From: Arthrobacter sp. MYb229
GTDB lineage: Bacteria; Actinomycetota; Actinomycetes; Actinomycetales; Micrococcaceae
DNA: 64,000 bases
NCBI RefSeq assembly: GCF_002975405.1
Contig: NZ_PCPS01000004.1
Location: forward strand, 62,001-126,000
Direction of reading: 5' to 3'
Position numbers and translations under genes: made by a program
Part shown: positions 26,089-33,080 of the stretch, piece by piece
Layout: the number at the start of each line of letters is the position of its first letter
Numbering within the stretch: position 1 is the stretch's first letter
The notes under the pieces: model-generated
Databases searched by the model: none
Told to the model about the DNA's origin: nothing
The model's input: only the letters and a program-made list of their open reading frames with translations

Positions 26089-26763
26089 CTAATCCTTGAT
26101 GGTCAGCGCGTGCAGTTGGTCCATGCTGCTGAAAATCCGGCTTGCCCCGGCCGCCAGCAGGTCCTCGGCCGCGGTGCTGCTGGGACCGCCATTGGCGAAG
26201 CCGAACACCGTCGCGCCGGCTGCCACCCCGGCGGTGACTCCGGTGACGGTATCCTCGATGACCAGCGCCTGAAGCGGGTCAATTTGCAGGGCCGCGGCGG
26301 CTGCCAGATACACATCCGGTGCTGGCTTGCTGCGCGGATACTCCATGCCGCTGAATACGCGATCTCCAAACCAGGGGGCCAGGCCGGTAACCGAAAGCTG
26401 CATTTCCACTTTGCCTCGATCCGCGCCGGAGGCGCAGGCGATCTTTGACCCGTAGGTCTTGGCGATCGCGGCTACCGCGTGGGCCGCGCCGTCGATCGGG
26501 GCCAGCGCGCTGCGCAGCGCATCATCTCGGCGTGCGCGGAATCTGGTGAGCCACGCATCGTCGATGCGGAATCCGGTGTGCGCGTAAATCGGTTCCCATT
26601 GGTCCTTCAGTGCCTTGCCGATAAAAATCTCCAGGCAATCCTGCACGCCGATCTCCCAGCCCAGCTCGAGCAGCATAGTGCGGAGGACCGAATTGGTGAT
26701 CAGTTCGGAGTCTACGAGGACGCCGTCGCAGTCGAAAAGCACGGCGGAGAAGCGGGGTATCAC
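26089..26763 (-). CDS. HAD family hydrolase (beta-phosphoglucomutase-like)
   Basis: This 224-residue haloacid-dehalogenase phosphatase shows motif I FDCDGVLVDSE (nucleophile and acid Asp), motif II CASGADRGKVEMQL, motif III Lys in YPRSKPAPDVYL and motif IV VIEDTVTGVTAG. The layout matches subfamily IA phosphatases acting on small phosphosugars. The start is the GTG at 26763. It is co-directional with the marR gene upstream of it (35 bases away), so the two may form one transcript. Confidence 0.9.
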   Translation of the reverse strand: MIPRFSAVLFDCDGVLVDSELITNSVLRTMLLELGWEIGVQDCLEIFIGKALKDQWEPIYAHTGFRIDDAWLTRFRARRDDALRSALAPIDGAAHAVAAIAKTYGSKIACASGADRGKVEMQLSVTGLAPWFGDRVFSGMEYPRSKPAPDVYLAAAAALQIDPLQALVIEDTVTGVTAGVAAGATVFGFANGGPSSTAAEDLLAAGASRIFSSMDQLHALTIKD

Positions 26764-26797
26764 GATGGTTGTGGCCTTTCGCGGAAGTGGCAGAGGG

Positions 26798-27244
26798 CTA
26801 GGCGGAAGGGAACTGAGGCAGGATCCGGGCTAGCGGTGCGAGTTCGGGCTGCTGCTCGGCCTCCTTGAGCACGCGTTCCAGGGTTGCGTCGTGAATTGGC
26901 TTCGCCTTGCGGTAAAGCTGCTGGCCGGCGTGCGTCAGCTCGGTGTAGATGCCGCGTCGATCATCGGCGCAGAGCACCCGGGAGAGCAGGGCGCGATCTT
27001 CCAAACGGCTCACCAGGCGTGTGGTGGCGCTGGGGCTCAGTGCGGTCGCCCGGGCCAGTTGCGCCATGCGCATATGCCAGCCGTCCTGCCGGTTCAGCGC
27101 GTCCAGAAGTGTGTACTCCACCACAGACAAGCCGACTTCTGCGCTGAGGTCTTTTTCCAGTGCGGACTCGATAATTCCGTGCAAGGCCGCCAATGTACGC
27201 CACCCGTGGGCACGGATTTCGACCGCGTCGTCTGCGATTCCCAC
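26798..27244 (-). CDS. MarR family transcriptional regulator
   Basis: This 148-residue winged-helix regulator has the MarR core: DLSAEVGLSVVEYTLLDAL, recognition helix LARATALSPSATTRLVSRLEDRALLSR, and wing CADDRRGIYTELTHAG. The GTG at 27244 is chosen because GGAGG lies five bases before it; the TTG at 27256 lies inside that ribosome site. It is divergent from an MFS efflux-type gene, and a perfect palindrome lies between them. Confidence 0.92.
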   Translation of the reverse strand: MGIADDAVEIRAHGWRTLAALHGIIESALEKDLSAEVGLSVVEYTLLDALNRQDGWHMRMAQLARATALSPSATTRLVSRLEDRALLSRVLCADDRRGIYTELTHAGQQLYRKAKPIHDATLERVLKEAEQQPELAPLARILPQFPSA

Positions 27245-27275
27245 TTCATCCTCCAAAATGATTGCTTGCGCGCAT

Positions 27276-27293
27276 TAGTTGCGTGTGCAACTA
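27276..27293. promoter_or_regulatory. probable MarR operator, palindrome TAGTTGC-GTGT-GCAACTA
   Basis: Perfect 7-bp arms lie 32 bases before the marR start codon. A further half-site GCAACTA occurs at 27324-27330, closer to the MFS gene. MarR-type repressors commonly bind such palindromes in the shared divergent promoter region. Confidence 0.65.
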
Positions 27294-27357
27294 TTTAACC
27301 CATCGGCGCAATAACAAGCGTCTGCAACTATTTTTCAAGTTTATCAGGAGTAAGCAA

Positions 27358-28542
27358 ATGCCACTGGGACTCATCGCGCTGGCCCTAGGTGCCTTCGGCA
27401 TCGGGCTCACCGAATTTGTGATCATGGGCCTGCTGCCCGAGGTGGCGGCGGACTTCGGCGTCAGCGAAGCGGCCGCAGGATGGCTGATCTCCGGCTACGC
27501 GCTGAGCGTGGTGGTCGGCGCTCTCGGGCTGACCGCCGCCACCGTGCGCCTGCCGCGCAAACCGGTATTGGTGGGGCTGCTGGTGCTGTTCATCATCGGC
27601 AATACGCTCACCGCCATCGCCCCGGACTATATGGGGGCCATGATCGGGCGGGTGATCGCCGCACTATGCCACGGCGCCTTCTTCGGCATCGGCACCGTCG
27701 TCGCCGCGGATCTGGTGCCCGGGGCCAAGAAGGCGCGGGCCATCGCCGTCATGTTCACCGGACTGACCGCCGCCAATGTCCTTGGCGTTCCCTTCGGAAC
27801 CTTCCTGGGCCAGCAGGCGGGGTGGCGTTCCACCTTCTGGGCCATCTCCGGCATCGGGGTGCTCGCACTGATCGGCATCCTGCTTCTGGTGCCGGTGCTC
27901 CGGCATGCCGCCGAAGCGGTATCCCTGCGCAGGGAGCTGAGCGCCTTCGCCTCCCTGCAGGTGTGGCTCTCGCTGGGTGTCACGGTGCTTGCCTATGGCG
28001 GGATGTTCGGTGCCTTCACCTACATCGCCTACACGCTGACCGAAGTCTCCGGCTTTGCCTCCGGAGCCGTCCCATGGCTGCTGGTGCTCTTCGGCGTGGG
28101 GCTATTCGTTGGCAATTGGTTCGGCGGACGCATGGCCGACCGGAACATCGACCGCACGCTGCTGATCTTCATCGCCGCCCTGGTTGTTGTCCTGGTGGGC
28201 TTCGGTGCCCTGGCAGCAAGTCCGATAGCCACCGTCGTGGCCCTGCTGCTCATGGGTGGATTCGGCTTCGGCACCGTTCCCGGCCTGCAAAGCCGCATCA
28301 TGCGCTACGCCGGGACCGCCCCGACGCTGGCTTCCGGAGCAAATATCGGCGCCTTTAATGTCGGCAATGCCCTCGGCGCTTGGGCCGGCGGGGTGGGCAT
28401 CGCCGTGGGGCTTGGCTACACCTCGCCGATCTGGATTGGCGCCGCCATCACCGTAGCCGCGCTGCTGTTGATGCTGCTGGCCGCCTCGTTGGCCAAGCGG
28501 GAGCCGTCGAGTGCGCGAACCGCGGTTATGGCAGCAAGCTAG
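27358..28542 (+). CDS. MFS transporter (drug:H+ antiporter-1 like)
   Basis: This 394-residue transporter has about 12 helices. The N-terminal FGIGLTEFVIMGLLPEVAADFGVSEAAAGWLISGYALSVVVGA is typical of the AraJ/PbuE/YdhP group of efflux proteins. AGGAG lies eight bases before the ATG at 27358; the upstream open frame to 27262 runs through the operator and is rejected. Control by the divergent MarR protein is likely. The exported substrate is unknown. Confidence 0.92.
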   Translation: MPLGLIALALGAFGIGLTEFVIMGLLPEVAADFGVSEAAAGWLISGYALSVVVGALGLTAATVRLPRKPVLVGLLVLFIIGNTLTAIAPDYMGAMIGRVIAALCHGAFFGIGTVVAADLVPGAKKARAIAVMFTGLTAANVLGVPFGTFLGQQAGWRSTFWAISGIGVLALIGILLLVPVLRHAAEAVSLRRELSAFASLQVWLSLGVTVLAYGGMFGAFTYIAYTLTEVSGFASGAVPWLLVLFGVGLFVGNWFGGRMADRNIDRTLLIFIAALVVVLVGFGALAASPIATVVALLLMGGFGFGTVPGLQSRIMRYAGTAPTLASGANIGAFNVGNALGAWAGGVGIAVGLGYTSPIWIGAAITVAALLLMLLAASLAKREPSSARTAVMAAS

Positions 28543-28621
28543 GCCGCAGGCTTTCACCGACCGGGCTTTCACCGCTCAACTAACCACTGAATGACCAGAA
28601 AAAATTCTCAAAGGGAGTCCC

Positions 28622-29452
28622 ATGACCAATTCAATCCCAAACCTCACGCTCAACAACGGCATCGAAATGCCGCAGCTGGGCTTCGGAGTCTTCCAAGTGC
28701 CAAATGAGCAGACCACGGCAGCCGTCGCCGCCGCGCTGGACGCTGGCTACCGCAGCATTGACACCGCCGCGATCTACGGCAACGAAGAAGGCGTGGGAAA
28801 GGCCCTGGCCGAGTCCGGCATAGCCCGTGATCAACTGTTCATCACCTCCAAGCTCTGGATCGCCGATATGGGCTACGAGCAGACCCTCGAAGCCTTTGGG
28901 GCGAGCCTTGAACGCCTGGGCCTGGACTACTTGGATCTATTCCTGATCCACTGGCCGGCGCCCGCGAAAGATCTCTACGTCGACTCGTGGAAAGCGCTCG
29001 AAAAGCTCTATTCCGAGGGGAAAGTCCGTGCCATTGGCGTATCGAACTTCCAGCCGGGGCATCTGGAAAAGCTGGTCGAGGCGGCGGACATCGTTCCGGC
29101 GGTCAATCAAGTCGAGCTGCACCCGGCACTGCAGAATCGCGAAGTGATCGCCGCGAACGCCGAGCACGGCATCGCCACGGAAGCCTGGAGCCCACTGGCG
29201 CAGGGAGCGCTGCTGAGCGAGGAATCGATTCTGGCGATTGCCGCAATGCACAATGTCACCGCCGCGCAGGTGATCCTGCGCTGGCACCTGCAGGAAGGAA
29301 GGATTATTATCCCGAAGTCGGTCACCCCCGCGCGGATCGCCGCCAACCTAGACCTGTTCGGCTTTGAGCTCTCCGCTGACCAGATGTCCGCGATTGAGGC
29401 GCTGGACCGGGATGGCCGCACCGGTCCAGATCCGGACGCCTTCAACGGCTGA
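28622..29452 (+). CDS. aldo/keto reductase (2,5-diketo-D-gluconate reductase-like)
   Basis: This 276-residue NADPH-dependent reductase has the full catalytic tetrad context: Asp and Tyr in YRSIDTAAIYGNEEGVG, Lys in FITSKLWIAD, His in LFLIHWPAP. The signature IPKSVTPARIAANLDLF covers the NADPH-binding lysine. AAGGGAG precedes the ATG. It lies 79 bases after the MFS gene and may be co-transcribed with it. The substrate range is probably broad. Confidence 0.93.
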   Translation: MTNSIPNLTLNNGIEMPQLGFGVFQVPNEQTTAAVAAALDAGYRSIDTAAIYGNEEGVGKALAESGIARDQLFITSKLWIADMGYEQTLEAFGASLERLGLDYLDLFLIHWPAPAKDLYVDSWKALEKLYSEGKVRAIGVSNFQPGHLEKLVEAADIVPAVNQVELHPALQNREVIAANAEHGIATEAWSPLAQGALLSEESILAIAAMHNVTAAQVILRWHLQEGRIIIPKSVTPARIAANLDLFGFELSADQMSAIEALDRDGRTGPDPDAFNG

Positions 29453-29469
29453 TAATGAACTGCTTCTAA

Positions 29470-29497
29470 ACGCCCGTCCCTTTCGAGGGGCGGGCGT
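29470..29497 (+). terminator. hairpin after the aldo/keto reductase gene
   Basis: ACGCCCGTCCC (29470-29480) pairs with GGGGCGGGCGT (29487-29497) around TTTCGA, with one G-T pair. The following CTTCC is only weakly T-rich. Confidence 0.55.
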
Positions 29498-29647
29498 CTT
29501 CCGTACCCGGAGCCATTCCGCGGCCACCATAAAAGGCGGCGGCGGTGGGTAGAAAGCCATCGGGCACGCTCGCGGGCCAGTGACCGACATGCAAAAGAGG
29601 GTTTTGCCTTGCGGTTTCGTGCCTAGGGGTGATTGCGTATTGCTGCC

Positions 29648-30553
29648 TCAGCTGATTACCAGCCGCTGCACCGTACTGCGGATGGCGTTGATGACATCGT
29701 TTACCGTGCCGCGGTGCAAATGCTCCGCCCGCAGTAGAAGGTCGATTTGTCGACCTGAGTTCAAGCCTTTGATTGGTCGTAAAATCACCGTTTCATCCAG
29801 GGTGTTGCGCGCCGTGTACCGCGGCAAGATTCCTAGGCATTTGCTGGCTTCAATCAATGCCCCGGCGGTGGCGTAGTCATTGACTCGGTGTTCCACCATT
29901 GGTGCCCGGCCGGCGAGGGCGGCGATGGTCTCCAGGACGTCGGCCGGCGAATAGCCAGAACGCGAGACCACCCACCGCTCGTCGATCACTTGTTCCGGGG
30001 AGAGCTCGGAGTACGCTGCCAACGGGTGATCGCGGTGAATTGCGATATCCAAGGGTTCAAAGGCCAGCGGGATCACGGCAATGCGTTCTTCCGGCCAAGG
30101 CGCGGTATGCGGCATGCGGTGGGCCAGTACCAAATCGTAGCCGGAGGTCAGTGCCGGGAAGTCCTGTTGCGAGACATCCTCATCGGAGAAGCGCAGCGGG
30201 GGTAGCTCCCCTTCCGGGTAGGTCAGCAGCGGAGCGAAGATCGTCTGCCCGATGGAGTGGAACCCCGCGATATGTATTGGCACCTCGAGGTCTTGGTCCT
30301 GTGTGCGGATCTTCGCCTCGACCTCGGCCAAGGTCGAGGCAACCGAGGCGGCGGCCGAAGCCAGCAACTTTCCCTCGGCCGTTAGCACCAGCCGGCGTCC
30401 ATCCTTCTGAGTCAGCGCGGCTGGGAAGCCGCGCTGCAACTGCGCGAGGTGTTGGGACACGGCCGACGGTGAGACGTACAGGGCCTTCGCGACCGCGTTG
30501 ACGCTGCCTAAATCCGCTAGCTCGCGAAGAATCCGCAACTGATGTAATTCCAT
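29648..30553 (-). CDS. LysR family transcriptional regulator
   Basis: This 301-residue LTTR has an N-terminal winged helix (MELHQLRILRELADLGSVNAVAKALYVSPSAVSQHLAQLQ) and an effector-binding domain (about 90-290). It is divergent from tdh-kbl and is the likely regulator of threonine catabolism, by position only. The upstream region has TAGTAT (30561-30566, minus strand) seven bases before the ATG and TTCGAT at 17-base spacing, so the message may be nearly leaderless. A CTAA/TTAG repeat overlaps this promoter. Confidence 0.9.
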   Translation of the reverse strand: MELHQLRILRELADLGSVNAVAKALYVSPSAVSQHLAQLQRGFPAALTQKDGRRLVLTAEGKLLASAAASVASTLAEVEAKIRTQDQDLEVPIHIAGFHSIGQTIFAPLLTYPEGELPPLRFSDEDVSQQDFPALTSGYDLVLAHRMPHTAPWPEERIAVIPLAFEPLDIAIHRDHPLAAYSELSPEQVIDERWVVSRSGYSPADVLETIAALAGRAPMVEHRVNDYATAGALIEASKCLGILPRYTARNTLDETVILRPIKGLNSGRQIDLLLRAEHLHRGTVNDVINAIRSTVQRLVIS

Positions 30554-30561
30554 GAAGTAAA

Positions 30562-30575
30562 TACTAAATCGTTAG
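30562..30575. promoter_or_regulatory. candidate LysR box (T-N11-A) in the lysR/tdh intergenic region
   Basis: CTAA-ATCG-TTAG (30564-30575) is a short palindrome lying within a T-N11-A frame (30562-30574) and overlapping the predicted lysR -10 box, as expected for autoregulation. It is 115 bases upstream of tdh. Confidence 0.4.
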
Positions 30576-30689
30576 ATCAGGAAATCGAAGTTCGTCTAAG
30601 GTTTCTTCCCATGCTGTTGGGTGCGACACTTGAAACAACCCCAAGTCTGTCGTGCACGCACCCCGATGCCCGATCCCAAAGGAACCAGC

Positions 30690-31736
30690 ATGAAAGCACT
30701 GTACAAGTCCGGACCACATGCCGGCCTGGAACTCGTCGACCGGCCAGAGCCGGAGGTCGGCGTCCACGATGTCAAAATCCGTGTGATGACCGCCGGAATC
30801 TGCGGCACCGATCTGCACATCGAAGCCTTTGACGATGCAGCGAAGGCCATGATCAACACCCCGCTGGTCCCCGGCCACGAATTCTACGGTGAGGTCGTCG
30901 AGGTCGGCTCGTTCGTGCAAGGCGTTAAGATCGGTGACCGGGTTTCCGGCGAAGGCCACGTGGTCTGCGGCCTGTGCCGCAACTGCCGGGCCGGGCGCCC
31001 CCATATGTGCATCAACGTCAACTCCGTCGGCGTGCAGCGCGATGGCGCGTTCGCCGAATACGTGGCGATCCCCGAAAGCAACGTATATGTTCACCGCGAC
31101 GAGCGCATCACCCCGCTGCTCGGCGCTATCTTCGACCCATTCGGCAACGCCGTGCACACCGCGCTGCAGTTCCCCATGGTCGGCGAAGACGTGCTCATCA
31201 CCGGAGCCGGCCCCATAGGCCTGATGGCCGCCGCGGTGGCCCGCCATGCCGGCGCCCGCAATATCGCCATCACCGACGTGTCCGAGCAGCGCCTGGAGCT
31301 GGCCCGCACCATGGGCGTGGACCTGGCGATCAACGTGGCCCAACAGCGAATCGCCGAAGCCCAGAAGGAATTGGGAATGCGCGAGGGTTTCGACTTCGGC
31401 ATGGAAATGTCTGGTCACAAGACCGCGTTGCCCGAAATGATCGAAAACATGAACCACGGCGGCAAGATCAGCATGCTCGGCCTGCCCAGTGAATCGATCG
31501 ATATCAACTGGGGCAAGGTCGTCACCCACATGCTCACCCTGAAGGGCATCTACGGGCGCGAAATGTTCGAGACCTGGTACGCCATGAGCGCCATGCTCAC
31601 CACCTCTGATATTTTGCGTGAACGCGTCGCCTCGGTGGTCACCGACTTCCTGCCGGCTACCGAATGGCAAGCAGGCTTCACCGCCGCTCGTGGGGGACAC
31701 GGCGGCAAAGTTGTTTTGGACTGGACAGTTTTCTAG
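30690..31736 (+). CDS. tdh: L-threonine 3-dehydrogenase
   Basis: Tdh oxidises L-threonine to 2-amino-3-ketobutyrate with NAD+. The 348-residue zinc-containing MDR enzyme shows catalytic-zinc ligands in [13 protein letters not shown] and [12 protein letters not shown], four structural-zinc cysteines in [15 protein letters not shown], and the Rossmann motif [18 protein letters not shown]. The ATG at 30690 follows AAGGA; an upstream in-frame start at 30621 lacks support. The gene is ten bases before kbl, which encodes the next enzyme of the pathway. Confidence 0.96.
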   Translation: MKALYKSGPHAGLELVDRPEPEVGVHDVKIRVMTAGICGTDLHIEAFDDAAKAMINTPLVPGHEFYGEVVEVGSFVQGVKIGDRVSGEGHVVCGLCRNCRAGRPHMCINVNSVGVQRDGAFAEYVAIPESNVYVHRDERITPLLGAIFDPFGNAVHTALQFPMVGEDVLITGAGPIGLMAAAVARHAGARNIAITDVSEQRLELARTMGVDLAINVAQQRIAEAQKELGMREGFDFGMEMSGHKTALPEMIENMNHGGKISMLGLPSESIDINWGKVVTHMLTLKGIYGREMFETWYAMSAMLTTSDILRERVASVVTDFLPATEWQAGFTAARGGHGGKVVLDWTVF

Positions 31737-31746
31737 GAGATATGAC

Positions 31747-32946
31747 ATGTATACAGATATGAAAGACCAGCTGTCCGCGGAACTGGAGCAGCTTAAGGAT
31801 TCGGGCCTCTTCAAGGCCGAACGCCACATCGACTCGGCGCAGTCCGCATCGATCATGGCCGGCTCGCTGGGAAGCGAATCCCGCCGGGTATTGAACTTCT
31901 GCGCGAATAACTACCTAGGTCTGGCCGACGACCAGCGCATCATCGACGCGGCCAAGAACGCCATGGATGATCGCGGCTTCGGCATGGCCTCGGTCCGCTT
32001 CATCTGCGGCACCCAGGACCTGCACCTGGAACTTGAAGCCAAGCTCTCGGCATTCCTCGGAACCGAAGACACCATCCTGTTCTCCAGCTGCTTCGATGCC
32101 AACGGCGGTGTCTTCGAATCCCTGTTCGGCGCCGAAGACGCGATCATCTCCGACGCGCTGAACCACGCGTCGATCATCGACGGCATTCGCCTGTCGAAGG
32201 CGGCACGCTTCCGCTACAAGAACCAGGACATGGAAGACCTGGAAACCCAGCTGCAGGCGGCCGCCGCCATGAACGACGGCGCCGGTGCCCGGCGCACCAT
32301 CGTCGTCACCGATGGCGTGTTCTCCATGGACGGATTCTTGGCCCCGCTGGAAGCGATCTGCGACCTGGCGGACAAGTACGGCGCACTGGTGATGGTCGAT
32401 GATTCCCACGCGGTGGGCTTCATGGGCTCCAACGGTGCCGGAACCCCGGAGCACGCCGGCGTCTCGGACCGGGTTGATATCTACACCGGAACCTTCGGCA
32501 AGGCGTTGGGCGGTGCCTCGGGCGGCTACGTTTCCGGCCGCGGGGAGATCGTGGCGATGCTCCGCCAGAAGGCACGCCCATACCTGTTCTCCAACTCGCT
32601 GGCCCCGTCCATCGTGGCAGCCACGCTGACCGCCCTTGACCTGGTGGCAGGATCCGGAGATTTGCGCGAGAAGCTCTTCGAAAACGCGGCGCACTTCCGC
32701 CGCCGGATGACCGAGGAGGGCTTCGACCTCCTCGACGGCGAGCACGCGATCATCCCGGTCATGTTCGGGGACGCGGTCAAGGCCGCTGAAGTCGCCGGCA
32801 AAATGCTGGAGCATGGCGTCTTCGTCACCGCGTTCAGTTTCCCTGTCGTGCCGAAGGGGGCCGCGCGCATCCGTGTGCAGCTCTCCGCCGCGCATTCGGC
32901 CGAGGACATCGAGGCCTGTGTGCAGGCTTTCGTCGCCAGCCGCTAA
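31747..32946 (+). CDS. kbl: glycine C-acetyltransferase (2-amino-3-ketobutyrate CoA ligase)
   Basis: Kbl cleaves 2-amino-3-ketobutyrate with CoA to glycine and acetyl-CoA. It is a PLP enzyme of the alpha-oxoamine synthase family (399 residues). The PLP lysine is in [38 protein letters not shown] and [13 protein letters not shown] are further family motifs. AGGAGA precedes the ATG at 31747. With tdh it forms a complete two-enzyme route, and it ends at a strong hairpin. Confidence 0.96.
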   Translation: MYTDMKDQLSAELEQLKDSGLFKAERHIDSAQSASIMAGSLGSESRRVLNFCANNYLGLADDQRIIDAAKNAMDDRGFGMASVRFICGTQDLHLELEAKLSAFLGTEDTILFSSCFDANGGVFESLFGAEDAIISDALNHASIIDGIRLSKAARFRYKNQDMEDLETQLQAAAAMNDGAGARRTIVVTDGVFSMDGFLAPLEAICDLADKYGALVMVDDSHAVGFMGSNGAGTPEHAGVSDRVDIYTGTFGKALGGASGGYVSGRGEIVAMLRQKARPYLFSNSLAPSIVAATLTALDLVAGSGDLREKLFENAAHFRRRMTEEGFDLLDGEHAIIPVMFGDAVKAAEVAGKMLEHGVFVTAFSFPVVPKGAARIRVQLSAAHSAEDIEACVQAFVASR

Positions 32947-32957
32947 GCAGCAACACC

Positions 32958-32998
32958 AAACCGCCCGTGCTTCCGTTCCCGGAAGCGCGGGCGGTTTT
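32958..32998 (+). terminator. intrinsic terminator of tdh-kbl
   Basis: AAACCGCCCGTGCTTCCG pairs with CGGAAGCGCGGGCGGTTT (one G-T pair) around a short TTCC loop, and the descending arm ends in TTTT (32995-32998). Confidence 0.85.
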
Positions 32999-33018
32999 GC
33001 GTTCCGCGTCGTCTGGGC

Positions 33019-33048
33019 ATTGTGGCACCAGTTAGGTGGTGCCACAAT
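33019..33048. promoter_or_regulatory. perfect 11-bp inverted repeat upstream of the BTAD regulator
   Basis: ATTGTGGCACC (33019-33029) and GGTGCCACAAT (33038-33048) flank AGTTAGGT. No T-run follows, so it is more likely an operator than a terminator. It ends 32 bases before the regulator's start codon. Confidence 0.6.
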
Positions 33049-33080
33049 GATATGTGGGGCCAACTCGGGGAAGGCCAATA

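Noticed and set aside
30564-31856. Long minus-strand frame (430 codons) opposite tdh
   Set aside because: tdh motifs are complete on the plus strand; the antisense product is low-complexity.
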